Below the pieces are notes generated by a model, which saw only the letters and a list, made by a program, of their open reading frames with translations, was not told the DNA's origin and made no database searches. Made by a program: the position numbers and the translations under genes. DNA of 64,000 nt from Ischnura elegans (taxonomy: Eukaryota > Arthropoda > Insecta > Odonata > Coenagrionidae): positions 54,720,968 to 54,784,967 of the forward strand of contig NC_060257.1 of assembly GCF_921293095.1 (NCBI RefSeq), read 5' to 3'. This document shows, piece after piece, positions 11,300-30,891 of the stretch. How positions within the stretch are numbered: the stretch's first letter is position 1; each line of letters begins with the position of its first letter.

Positions 11300-12644
11300 G
11301 GGCCGTATTCTGTAACTCCAAACCGATCGGTGCGGCACCGATTCGTCGGGTGCGACGTCACAATGACTCCCGGTAAGAAGTCGTGCGATTCTGTACGAAC
11401 CCGATCGGTGCGGCACCGACGAGAGGACGGGAGATCGTCGGTAGCCGTACCGACAGCAAAAAGGTGTCGATACGGCCACCGACTAGAGGGTTTCATGAAC
11501 TCCTCGGTGCGCATTGTACGTTTTATTTTGTTTTTACCTCATCACAGAGTAAATAATGAGGTTTTCTGCAATGTTATCTTTTTCTGCCCCTTCGAATACG
11601 CCTCTATAATTCACAGTGTCATCATCTATATTAATTACCTTGACAGAAATATAAGATAATGGATAATAAACATGAGGTTTGCTATCATATAATGACTTTC
11701 TCTCATTTCTGTTACCAATTAGGTGAAATTTCACTCGCTTGTAATAGGCTTTATTTCTATCTATCATCATTTATTTGCTCCTTTGACATAAAAAAGACAT
11801 TTTTGATTAAATATGAGTTTAACCGCAATGTTATCACTTTATCTCACTATGAATACGCGACTGTTATTTCACTCAATCATCAATTTGGCGTTTCTCTCGG
11901 TATAGAAATAAGATCTTTTAGTTAAGTATGAAGTTTGCCACAACGGTATTAGTTTCTTTCATTTGTAATAGGCAACTATATTTCATGTCATCGTTAGCCA
12001 TTGATTCCCTTGACGATAAAAGAAGATATTTGTTAATAAGTATGAGGTTTACCGCAATATTATAATTTTTTCTCACTTGGAATGCGCAAGTTATACATAT
12101 GTATTTCATCCAATCACAATTTCTTTACTTTCTCGTCATTACATTTCTTTTAATTACTCCCAGCTCCATATTTTCATAACAATTTCTTAACTTGTTCCTC
12201 TAATATGACATTTTAATTTGAATCCTACGTTCTAGTTCCATGGTATGTTATTTTCGTCTGCTACGGTGCCAATAGCATAATCTTCCGTTAATAGCATTTA
12301 GACGGAACTTACTTAATGACAACTATATTACTAAATCATGAATAAATAGCATTATACGGAACCAATATTTTAAAAAAGAAACTACGATCTCAAGAATAGA
12401 TTCAATAATTCATTCCAGCAACAACAATCTCCATCACATACAAACTTTATTGTGATGTTGTAATATTGTTTCCTTCGATTCTGTAGGTAACCGTACCGAC
12501 TGGTTTGATACCGACGACCATACTGAATCGCTGAATTTGCCGTCGTCGGTATGGAAACCGTCGTCGGTACGGAATGATGTGCTGTCGGTGGGCTGGGAAG
12601 GGAAACCGACCAGTGCGGTACCGACGAAATACAGAATACGGCCC
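11300..12644. mobile_element. Harbinger-like non-autonomous DNA transposon
   Basis: Terminal inverted repeats are GGGCCGTATTCTGTA and TACAGAATACGGCCC, flanked by CTG on both sides (11297-11299 and 12645-12647). The empty site CCACCTGATTTCC is intact in the right arm at about 18788-18800. A 3-bp duplication and GG-starting ends suggest PIF/Harbinger. Multiple short ACCGAC/GTCGGT motifs cluster inside both ends (11326-11480 and 12485-12625), like transposase-binding subterminal repeats. No transposase is encoded. Confidence 0.8.
11551..12155. repeat. Five degenerate ~115-140 bp tandem units inside the Harbinger-like element
   Basis: Units start with an ATGAGGTTT-like block at about 11551, 11671, 11811, 11926 and 12040. 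Each is followed by a TTATC, a CTCA and an AATACGC-type block in the same order. Units are diverged, so the expansion predates this insertion or is ancestral to the family. Confidence 0.6.
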
Positions 12645-14458
12645 CTGATTTCCATCTGAGAAGTGACCGATTAGGACCGAGGTGTACAACCAAAGATTTC
12701 GATACTGACATATAATACATCGAAGTGCTGCTGAGATTTCGAATTTTATAACAGGAGAGATATTGTCCCAAGTGAAGTGTGAATTCATTGGAGTATATTT
12801 TTCGTCCTTTTTTCCTCCATTATTTTTGTTCACATTAATTTAGATATCTATTTGATCCTTACATATTGTCACAAGTAAGCGAAATGTCATGCATTGTTTT
12901 GACTAATAGATATTGGTTTTCAAATAAATTGGAAAGAAAGTGAGGTATCAAACTGCAGAAAATAAAGGTTTTTTTCCACTGGCTAGGGAAAAATAAAATG
13001 TTAGTTTTGTTTTACGAATTATGGAATTTACCTAGAAAAATTGTGTGTCGTCAATTAAATGTGTAGCAATCATGTGCATATGATTGAGAATATTTTCAGT
13101 CGCAATTGACGCACGAAAACCTTTTAAAGTGATAATTGTTTAGGTATCTGTGGTCACCATAGATTTAGTTCTGGGACGTTGTTGAGTGAACTTAAACGTA
13201 TTATTCGCCGTGTAGCATATTGAGCCCTGAAGGTCTTTTTTTAGAGTAGAGAGTAGGGAAGGGTGTAGATATAATGGTAAGTTGATAAAAAAAGTGTAAA
13301 TTCAGATGTTCTCACAGGTAAAAGTTCTTCAAGAAATGAGAATAGAGTGAAAGAAAGAAAAATCACCCTGTCATAATCAGCATTACCAATTTACAATAAT
13401 ATTGGTTATAACTTTAAGCATGAGAAACATCAGTTGAATCATAATATCAAAGGCAGTCAAGGTTAAGATGTGGTGAGACAATGAAATCTGCAGAACCATG
13501 AAGTAGGGATATTGAGCCTAAAAATAGTCTAATCGACAAGAGCGAATCGAAAACAGTCCCGATTCGAAATAATGCTAGTTTCAAAGTAATAACCCTGGTA
13601 TTAATAACCCTGGTGGTAATGGCCGTAGTTTAAGGACTTAAATTCCCGAATTCTACCATTTAATGCATAGGACGAAGTAAAATGTTATTATGGGAACAGA
13701 TACTTGACTAACAGATGAAGATTCAGACGGTAAAATCTTCCCACAATCGTTCATTGTTCATCGAAAAGACGAAGAAAAGTGTATAACTAATATTAAATAA
13801 AAATAATAAAATAAAATAGTTTTTTAATACTTACCGTGCTGACCTTAGTACTGTAGATCTTTATCTATGTACTGGGCGCATCCAATAATTTTGTGTTATT
13901 TATTAAGAACTAACCGTTGATGCGAGAAATAGATGTTTGGTATTCCTTTCATGAATGAATTTTCCTTTTTTTCAATTAATTATTTAGAGGCAAGTGCCAT
14001 TTTGTTAAAAAAAAAGAAAACTACGATTTGTGAAAGGACGGATGAGGTAATATGACACCTATAGCAAAAATCTTAATGATTTCACAGAGAAATTAATTTT
14101 TCTGTCGTTTTTTTAATTTTTTTTATTCAGAGGTTAGAACCACGAAGTTGAAAAATGGCAGGCTACGATTTTTCAAGTGACGGATGGCATAAAATTACGT
14201 AGGTACCAAAATCGAAGGATTTTACGTGGCGTAATATTACGCCCTTAGCACCCAAAGTGTAAATAAATCCAACGCAATGAAGCATAATGTAACGTATTGA
14301 TATGAAAATTTCCAGATGCCACCAATGTGAAGCAAACATTTAGGCCGTTTATTCATTATTTCGTATTTAAATATTTAAAGTAACAGTATTATGAGTCTAT
14401 CTGGTGAAAGATACTGCAAGCATTGGCGTATTCATTGAGTTTAAATACTAAAACTTAC

Positions 14459-14545
14459 CGAATATATCGTATGGGATGATTCTGGATCAGATGCGTGTGG
14501 TCCTCTCAATTCCGCTGTCCTGGTGCAAGTGACTTGGAAATGCTG
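14459..14545 (-). other. Candidate non-coding first exon of trypsin A
   Basis: About 20-30 bases downstream of a minus-strand TATATAAG (14556-14563) begins a stretch that ends at a good donor, ATTCG followed by GTAAGTTTTAG. It has no ATG. The mirror exon is at 15235-15309. A splice to the conserved CATAG acceptor upstream of the signal exon is inferred, not shown; a transposon promoter is the alternative. Confidence 0.4.
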
Positions 14546-14555
14546 TGGGCCTCTG

Positions 14556-14563
14556 CTTATATA
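14556..14563 (-). promoter_or_regulatory. TATA box, left half of divergent promoter
   Basis: TATATAAG on the minus strand, mirrored at 15205-15212. Conserved upstream sequence includes an E-box CACGTG and repeated CATGGGTG-type motifs. Confidence 0.5.
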
Positions 14564-15204
14564 GCATTGTGAGCTACCGTGGACCCACCAAAGAGGGGAA
14601 ATCGGAAGACATCATCCCTCACGGATGTTAGTAACACCCATGTCTCACCCAGGTATCACCCATGTGTCACGTGTCCCATGATGATTTGCGCCAATAAATA
14701 TTTATAAATTGACCTCTAGAACGAGCATAATAATTTCGGATCACTCCGAAAGTACCGGAAGAATAAAAGATAACACCCACGTCAATCTTAGCGATGATAC
14801 GACGTTTTTTCTTAAAAGACCGTAAATACTGCAATGGGAGATATATAAAAGTGTTCAAACAACTAAACTTCCTGTTGAAAATAAGATTGTTTTTTTTGAA
14901 AAAGATCTATTGCGTCAATCAATAACTTGTATTGGAGTACGATTTCACCGTTTACTAAATAGAAGAAAATGTTTTTGCAGTATTGAGAATCGGATATCTC
15001 TTATTCTTCCGGTCACTTTCGGAGTGATCCGAAATTATTATGCTCGTTCTAGAGGTCATTTTAAAAATATTTATTGGCGCAAATCATCATGGGACACGTG
15101 ACACATGGGTGATGCCTGGGTGAGACATGGGTGTTACTAACATCCGTGAGGGATGATGTCTTCCGATTTCCCCTCTTTGGTGGGTCCACGGTAGCTCACA
15201 ATGC
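14564..15204. promoter_or_regulatory. Mirror-symmetric centre between the two TATA boxes
   Basis: The flanks (14564-14770 and 15005-15204) are close inverted copies and hold CACGTG and three CATGGGTG/CCTGGGTG blocks. About 230 bases in the middle (14775-15003) are not symmetric. The arrangement fits a bidirectional promoter for the head-to-head trypsins A and B. Confidence 0.45.
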
Positions 15205-15212
15205 TATATAAG
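15205..15212 (+). promoter_or_regulatory. TATA box, right half of divergent promoter
   Basis: TATATAAG preceded by the conserved CACGTG and CATGGGTG motifs. It lies about 5.1 kb upstream of the trypsin B signal-peptide exon. Confidence 0.5.
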
Positions 15213-15234
15213 CAGAGGCCCACAGCATTTCCAA

Positions 15235-15309
15235 GTCACTTTCACCAGGACAGCGGAATTGAGAAGACCAGACGCATCTGATCCAGAATCTTCCCATACT
15301 ATATATTCG
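15235..15309 (+). other. Candidate non-coding first exon of trypsin B
   Basis: It begins about 30 bases after the TATA box and ends at ATTCG followed by GTAAGTTTTAG. It contains no ATG. A TTTTCATAG acceptor at 20339 could join it to the signal-peptide exon. The transcription start is a guess from TATA spacing. Confidence 0.4.
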
Positions 15310-15990
15310 GTAAGTTTTAGTATTTAAGCTCAATGAATACGCCAATGCTTGCAGTATCTTTCACCTGATAGACTCATAATACTGTTCCTGTAAATATTTA
15401 AATACGAAATAATGAATAAACGGCCTAAATGTTTGCTTCACATTGGTGGCATCTGGAAATTTTCATATCAATACGTTACATTATGCTTCATTGCGTTGGA
15501 TTTATTAACACTTTGGGTGCTAAGGGCGTAATATTACGCCACGTAAAATCCTTCGATTTTTGGTACCTACGTAATTTTATGCCATCCGTCTCTTGAAAAA
15601 TCGTAGCCTGCCATTTTTCGACCTAGTGGTGCTAACCTCTAAATAAACAAATGAAAAAAACGATAGAAAAATTAATTTTTTTTTTAATTAATTTAGATTT
15701 TTGCTACAGGCGTCATATTACTTCATCCGTCTTTAAAAAAATCGTAGTTAGCTATTTTTTTTAACAAAATGGCACTAGCCTCTAGATAAATAAATGAAAA
15801 CAAGGAAAATTCATTCATTAAAGGGATACAAAACATCTATTTCTCGCATCAACGGTTAGTTCTTAATAAATAACACAAAATTATTGGAAGCGGCCAGTAC
15901 TGAGAGAAAGATCTACAGTACTAAGGTACCACGTTACAATTTTATTTAATCATTTTTATTTAATACTAGTTATACACTTTTATTTTCGAT

Positions 15991-17678
15991 TACTTAGATC
16001 GCAATTTTGCACTGTTTCTCGCGGAAAAATATTGTGATCTTTGCCAGTACGACCCTGTACCCCACATGAGATAAGGTGAAAATCGCTTTGACCCACGGCC
16101 CCCCTAAATGCCACCCGTAATTAATAGATAACCCCAAATGCGTGTACAAAGTACCACCTATCACCTATTTTAGTCATTTTTAACTAGGGAAAAAAACTAA
16201 TTACTACACCTTTCCGTTAGGCAAAACATCTTTCTTCGTTAAGGATTTCTATTGGTCATGAAATGGCAAAGAGATTCTCTTTTTATGTTCTTTGTGTTAC
16301 ACTGAATGATATTTATTTTTAATTGCTCAAGCAATATAAGCCAATTGCGTAGCCTTCGAATCTCTAACGGCTTCAATTCTAATTTATTTCTGATAATTTG
16401 TGTATCGCTTTCTTTAAGGATTTAGCAGTATTTTTTTTAACTGCGCGGATTTTCTTTGTATTCTATTAATTTAACGTACACAGTATTACTGCGCTGAATC
16501 TTATGTTCTCGTTACATATTAAGGGTATGGCATTTCGTATGCGGAGTAGTACCTTTCTCTTGCTATGTCATCCACAAATATTTCCAAGAAAGCTTGACGA
16601 ATCCAGGGGCGGTCTGGGTAGATTGGGAGCCCTTGAGAAAGGCTTATGGTGGGGCAATCCTTACTCCTTACCGGGGAATTAGGTAGTCCTCTTCGGAAAA
16701 GTTTAGGAAACTGCATGGACGAAAAAGATTTTTTCTCGATTCTCTCTTTTAAAAAAGAGATAAAAGTTTATGAAAATTAGATTTCCGCATAAAAAATAGT
16801 GTGAAAAGTGATGATTTCAGGAGTAAAGCTTGTAAATTTTAAAATGTAGTAAAGTTCTCTCACATTTCTAGAAAATGCTTTCCTTGGCGCTGCACTGAAA
16901 TTAAAAAAAGGCTAAAAATAACCTTACGATTAACCTTTTCACAAAATCATCAGGTTCTCTAATACCTTCATTTATTTTCACATAATATTTTAACGATATT
17001 CTGTAAAGAAAGGTACCAATGAAATCGTAAAATTTTATAATTGCAATAATCTAAGGTTCAAGTACTTATTTATATCGCGGGGAAAGCATTTTTCAGATGA
17101 CTCTTAAAACCAACAGAATCAGCTCTTAGAAAGGAAAACTTTACGTTCTTTCTTGAAAATTTCCGTGGAATTTAGAGAAACCTTTGCAGTTACTACCCTA
17201 TGGTCACTTATTCCTTCGGCGATTCTCACGTTTATTACCTGATTAGGTATACTTGTCGCTAATAAATGAAGAGTACTGTCTCCTCTGTTGGGTGCGGATG
17301 CTATTTGAAACAATGAATTTTATGTAAAAATGTGGAATGACGCCTCTCCAATTCAATTAATCTCCCCCACCAGGAATGAAGCTATACGTCTCCTAATCCA
17401 TAGAAGGTGCGTCGAAATATTCACCAAAAATCAAGTTTCTTTCAGGATACTGGGATGCTATGCTGCTTATTTGGGTTTCAAAATCTAACTTTGATGTTAA
17501 ATCTGTGTTTGGTGCTCTTTAGTACTGGCTACTAATATATTTATAGATTTAAGATATTTAATTGAACACCACACAGATTAAACGCTGCTCTCTGTTATGG
17601 TTTCCGCTTGATTGACGATTGAATTATTTACAGCTATAAATACTCCGCCTCCAGTTCAATTAATTCTATCATTTCGAT
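15991..17678. mobile_element. 1.7 kb insertion present only in the right arm
   Basis: Left-arm sequence near 13750-13790 is continuous, whereas here the homology is split, with TTTCGAT at both edges. The insert holds a decayed LINE endonuclease (17119-17670, minus) and a block at about 16640-17040 that resembles trypsin intron 4 and 50600-51130. It may be composite. Confidence 0.65.
17119..17670 (-). pseudogene. Decayed LINE endonuclease fragment
   Basis: Minus-strand translation shows TGGGVFIAV near the 5' side, a degenerate LIFGEYFDAPS where GDFNAPS is expected, and an intact-looking EGISDHRVVTAKV end. Several stops lie between. These are landmarks of the APE-type endonuclease of non-LTR elements. 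It is not closely related to the LINE at 3693-8085. Confidence 0.7.
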
Positions 17679-18985
17679 GAACAATTTACGATTTTCGGAA
17701 GATTTTACCGTCTGAATCTTCATCTGTTAGTCAACTATTTGTTCCCATAATAACATTTTACTTCGTCCTATGAATTAAATGGTAGAATTCGGGAAATTAA
17801 GTCCTTAAACTACGGCCATTACCACCAGGGTTATTAATACCAGGGTTATTACTTTAAAACTAGTATTATTGCGATTCGGGACTGTTTTCGATTCGCTTTT
17901 ATCGATTAGACTATTTTTAGGCTCTATATCCCTACTCCATGGTTCTGCAGATTTTATTGTCACACCATACTTTAACCTTGACTGCCTTTGATATTATGAT
18001 TCAACTGATGTTTCGTATGCTTAAAGTTATAACCTGTATTATTGTAAATTGGTAATGCTGATTATGACAGGGTGATTTTTCTTTCTTTCCCTCTATTCTC
18101 ATTTCTTGAAGAACTTTTACCTGTGAGAACATCTGAATTTACCCTTTTATTTATCAACCCACCATTATATCTGCACCCTTCCCTACTCTAAAAAAAAGAC
18201 TTTCAGGGCTCAATATGCTACACGGCGAAAAATACGTTTAAGTTCACTCAACAACGTCCCAGAATTAAATCTATGGTGACCACTAATACCTTAACAATTA
18301 TCACTTTAAAAGGTTTTCAATTCAAGGTAAAAGTGCGTCAATTGCGACTGAACATTTTCTCAATCACATGCAAATGATTAATACAAATTTAATTGACGAC
18401 ACACAATTTTTCTAGGTAAATTCCATAATTCGTAAAACAAAACTAACATTTTATTTTTCCCTAGCCAGTGGAAAGAAAACATTTATTTTCTGCAGTTTGA
18501 TACCTCACTTTCTTTCCAATTTATTTGAACCCCAATATTTTTAATTGAAAACAGTACATGACATTTCGCTTATTTGTAAGGATCAAATAGATATATAAAT
18601 TAATGTGAACAAAAATAATGGAGGAAAAAAGGATGAAAAATATACTCCAATGAATTCACACTTCACTTGGGACAATATCTCTCCTGTTATAAAATTCTAA
18701 ATCTCAGCAGCAATTAGATGCATTATATGTCAGTATCAATATCTGCGGTTGTACTCCTCGGTTCTAATCGGTCACTTCTCAGATGGAAATCAGGTGGAGG
18801 TCTTCTCCGATCGTTCAATACCTCATTACCCTTCCTGTCGCGTTTCTACGAGTAGTACACGGTACTTGAATTTTTATGAATCCTTCGCTTTGTTTCCGCT
18901 CGTATAGTTTTCAAAAATGTCCGCGGCGCCGTGATAGGTGCATTGTGATCCACTTTTTCCGATATTTTGCAGTAAAATGTTCGTA

Positions 18986-20144
18986 ATTGCGCAATTTGCA
19001 CTTTGAGTGGCTCTTTTAGTACGTATAGGCACTTGAAGAAAACTTTGGAGTAATGCGAATTACAAGTGTTACAGAGATATGGCAATTATATTTTTTTGGT
19101 GTTCTTATTTAGTACATCTGCACTCACATTGCTGCTCGCCCTGAGCCTTGCATGTGCTTTCGCAGGAAAAGTTTTCATTTTTAAGTTGGAAGTTGATCAC
19201 AATAAATAATACAAAAAATTAACATTTTAGCGCACACCAACCCTTGCTAGTGTAGTCGTCATATCTCCGCGTCCGTGATGACCCTGCTTTAACACCATCG
19301 GAGTCCGAGATAATGCGAAGTCCTCGCTGGGAGGGCCGAAAAAGGTTGGAGCTGAAAGCATGTGACTACCCGCGAAAACCTTTTTAACCAATGTCCTCCA
19401 AATATGTCTCGTGCCCGGTTTGGGGGATAATACCCCCCCCCCCAAAATTCTCAAATTTTTTTTATTTTAATCCATTTCACTTAATTGGATTGATATTACT
19501 AATAGTATAATCTAAGGATTGATATAAAATCCCTCAGAAAGCCGTAAAACTCACCATTTTGAACCATTTATCTTAAAATTCCGCAATTTATTAATCTCGC
19601 ACCTACCGCTTATCTTGGTGGATATTCCATACCCCCTCACACCCCGGTATTAGTTGTACCAAACCCCCCCCCCCCCCCCCCCCAGCCTTCATTCCTACCT
19701 GCGCTCCCTCTCCGTACCACTAGATAGAAGAGTCTCTTGAGGCTCAGTACAGCAGTCATGCTAAAACGAAAACTCCGCCGTCTCGAAAGGGTTAAGTAGT
19801 TATTCATATTATTTTGTAATATCATTTAATAACACCTGTGCCTCAGTTATTACATACACAAAAGCCCGTTGTCCAAAAATATTCTACGAATATCCCAAAT
19901 GCCCACCCACCCCTATAGCCCACCCCATCTCTCCCCTAGTCTATCCATCAATGCCGGGAAATCCCTCCAACCGAAATATGAAAATTTTCAAGTGGCATTG
20001 AATGACTAACATTGATGGATCTCCAAGAATCTTGTTTAAAACGCGATTCATGATCTTTAGAAGCAATTGAATTCTTGAATGTGGAACATTGTTTTGGTCC
20101 CTGACCCAGTTGATTTTCGGACTTACGTTTTTGGCACCTTCTTT
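18986..20144. other. Right-arm-specific sequence upstream of trypsin B
   Basis: Homology to the left arm is lost from about 18986 and resumes near the TATACAA array. The stretch includes a poly-C-rich hAT-like MITE fragment (about 19430-19690). No gene is recognised. If the proposed first exon is real, this is part of trypsin B's first intron. Confidence 0.4.
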
Positions 20145-20335
20145 ATTACTGTTATACAAATTGTATACGCTATACGCAAATTGTATTCAAATTGTATACG
20201 CTATACGCAAATTGTATATGCTGTATACAGCATGTGACTTAATACAGTTTATACAATTTGTATACTTTGTATACAAGTTGCATACAACCTGTATAAGTAG
20301 TATAAAATTGTTGCACGGTTTTATACAATTTTTTC
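20145..20335. repeat. TATACAA-rich palindromic array upstream of trypsin B
   Basis: About a dozen degenerate units of the TATACAAATTGTATA type end just before the TTTTCATAG acceptor and the signal exon. A shorter version lies at 9775-9915. Trypsin C lacks it. Confidence 0.65.
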
Positions 20336-20395
20336 ATAGGGGTAGCAGTACTGCCAGTGACATTACGGAACGCGCCCTGCCATCGCTTAGCAACT

Positions 20396-27895
<7,500 letters not shown>

Positions 27896-27982
27896 TGGAG
27901 AGTATTGGCTGATTAGCCTATATACATGTATGACCATTAGCTATATTTTGTAAATTTGTATGTTCTGAAAACTTTTCTTTTC

Positions 27983-27988
27983 AATAAA
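27983..27988 (+). terminator. Poly(A) signal of trypsin B
   Basis: AATAAA lies 88 bases after the stop codon. The trypsin C equivalent is at 38335-38340. Confidence 0.75.
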
Positions 27989-28330
27989 TCATTCAAATAG
28001 GGTGGTTTCCTATTTTCCTAATTGCCTAAATCGAAAGATTATTACTCCTGGAGTAGGTATTTCATGCTATTTGATTTTTAAATGATATCTATTTTTTGCG
28101 ATTAAATGAAAAGTGAAAATTTTCAAGCACCCGAAAATGCCACCGCTAAGCTTGAATGCTGGGGAAACTCCGTGTGACGTCGTTCTGGTTCCCGCTACCG
28201 CAAGTGAGGTGACCTTGGGGCGAGGCTTTGAGCGCTGATACGACGCAGGATGCTAGCAGGTAGCAGAGTACCCTGCTAGCTGGTAGCACTTGGCTTAAAT
28301 AAGGATTATTAATACTCTATCAAACATAGG

Positions 28331-30887
28331 AAACTTTCCAACCATAGGTTATTTTAATAGGTGATTATGAATAGATGTTTCTCAGAGTTCCGTGCCTCAT
28401 GCAAGCATTGGTAATCAAAGATGATGTAAATCTCCTGACTACTCGTATAGCATCTGGGGTCCGTGTGACGTCGGGTGGAGTGTCATCGCATGGGCGCCAA
28501 TCTGGTCTTTTTCAGATGAGGTTAAAATTGACCATTAACATTCGTCTAAACTGGGATTTCTAAAACTAAAATAATTTGTGTATTATGAATACACTAATTG
28601 TTGGTTATGAATCCCAATCAATGCATTTTGTTTTTGTTGACAAAGGAAACTATCCTATTTTCTATACTTTAGATTAATGGAATGAAGGCAAAGTATGTAG
28701 TAATAAAAGCCATGAGAGCTGGCTTTACTTCATCTTCCTGAAAATTTTCCCTTGTAGCGACAACCCACCTTATGTTTCCTTAACCAGGTGAAAATTTTTG
28801 CTTGCCGTTTCTTTTCACAGGATCAAGGACAGGAAAGGGAAAGCAACTTTGCTTTTCAATTGGCTTTTGATGCTTTCCAGTTGGCTTGCATTTTGGCTAC
28901 TAGCTACTCAATTGCTTTCTGATCCCTTTCCATTGGACCTAGAATTATGTATTTTGAGGAGTAAATGTGACTATTTTGCCATCCGACGGCTTTCCGATTT
29001 CTTTCCCATAGAATTAGAATTATATCACATAATGTTGCCGTCCAACTGATTTCTGTTTCTTTTCCGAAGGACTTTTTGTTAGAGGCTTTCTACTGAACTA
29101 TGGAGAATTAATTACTACTCTGCCAACCCATTCCAATTTAAGAAGAATATATTTTAAATAAAATGTATGCATTCAAAAAAGTGGTGAAATAGATGTTAGA
29201 GCATGGCAGTAATTATTTTATGTAATTCAAGCTTTATTATGTTTGAAAGGCTTCTTGCAAAGCTATGAAGCCATGAAAGCACTTTACATACCAGATTATA
29301 ATTAGATTTTCCATCATTATTTACATGAAAATACTGGCCAAACATATTTTAGATTCATATCAACTCCAGTATCCACCAAATATAAACCGGTATTATTTTT
29401 CATGAGAATTGAAATCCAATAAATAAAAGTCTAAATTATCCATCCTTTATGCAATAAATTTGGGACCAACATGAACTCCACCATGAATCAAAATCATGGT
29501 ATGAAGCAACACATAGGATACCTCTATTGGACTCAATGTTATGAGCAAAAACATTTCTATTACGTAACAATCAAAATGGTGATGGCTCAAATGAGAAGGT
29601 GTTGGAGTAGGAAGGGGTGAAGGATCTTAAGAACATAGGTAATGGCTGACACAAACAGTTCCAAGGCAGTTTAGGATTAAGTTACAAGGGGGATGAGGAT
29701 CAATTACATCCGTTCTGGTGGGTTACAGAGGCTTTAATTTTCCCAGAGGTTTCTTCATAAATATGATACTTCTCCACAAAAAATATTGTGTGAAACAAAA
29801 CTAAACCCTCTGAGCCATTCACAGTAGCCTAATTTAAGCAGGAAATTGCCAGGCTATTTCACACAGAAATGCAGACGTTTATAAAAATGTCAAAACCATT
29901 AGCATTCCTCATTATATGCTGACAATTTATCTGAGTGCAGAAAAATTCTCTTCTTTAGTACATATGAAATAAACGATTTTTAAAATCATATCAGTGAAAT
30001 AATTCTATAAACAAAGAAAATTGACATGCCAAGGAAAGGTGAATGTTGGCACTTTTAGGGTTAATGAACAGTGAACATGAGGTTCAATAACATATTGTTA
30101 GGTACATGTGTTACTGTACATTAAAAATTAAGTCATGGATATGTTAATTCTTTTGCAATATTCGCCAAGTGATGGCAGCCTATGTGCCAATATAACTACA
30201 TATTTTGTTTTCATAAATTTAAAGAAGAAATAGCTTTATGGACTTATATGTCACTGAAAGAGATTAGGTTTCTGCTCGGGTTTGCATGGGGTAGTAAAGT
30301 CTGAAAAAGGAATTCAATTGTACAAAAATGCCAATTATGCCAACAAGCACTGGAAAGTTGAGCAAAAACCACAAAATACAAAATGTATCACGAAAATTTG
30401 CATTGTCAACCATCAAAGTTCATAGAAATTTGTTCACAGTGAAAATAAATATTTAAAAAATAAATAATCAGTCTCACAAATTTTAGTACAATTAGTAGGG
30501 GAGTTGTTGGTATAAAAATGGACAGTATAATGTGTTGCATACAGATCAGGAAAATCCCATCACTAATGCATTTTACCAGAACCAGGAGGGATGGCAAGAA
30601 TTCATGTTTTTAGTGTTGACTCCTTTTATTTTGACAATTTCATTTAATTATCTATGTTTGTTCCCATGAAATGGACAACAATCATTAATAATGTAATTTT
30701 GCGTATGTTTTACCCTTTTAGGATGTCCACACATATTTTTTTTGTTTAAAAAGTTGTCATCATAGTTGCTACTCTCACCAATTTGCATCACATATAAAAG
30801 GATTGCTAACATCATACCTGTGCAAATACAAAATAATTCCATTAAAAATCATTTTAAAAATTATGAAACAAAAGAGAGGAGTGCAAG
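28331..30887. other. Intergenic stretch between trypsin B and piggyBac
   Basis: Homology to the trypsin C 3' flank ends near 28320. Nothing recognisable was seen beyond that: short frames only, AT-rich sequence and no clear inverted repeats. Confidence 0.5.
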
Positions 30888-30891
30888 TTAA

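Larger units (their letters stand above)
1731..14770. repeat. Left arm of the giant inverted repeat (trypsin A side)
   Basis: Reading the minus strand, this arm matches the right arm (about 15005-24273) in order: centre with TATA box, 12.65-13.8 kb, the 10.1 kb block, signal exon, exons 2 and 3, then the block at 1.73-2.6 kb. Paired positions give a near-constant sum (about 29.8-30.0 thousand) once the LINE at 3693-8085 is removed. Differences are local insertions: LINE and Harbinger-like element here, a 1.7 kb insertion in the other arm. Homology ends near 1730 at CTAAGAAGCC. Edges were read by eye and are approximate. Confidence 0.85.

Noticed and set aside
11162-11659. Several 100-110 residue frames around the left end of the Harbinger-like element
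   Set aside because: They are translations of the TIR and subterminal ACCGAC motifs across the element boundary.
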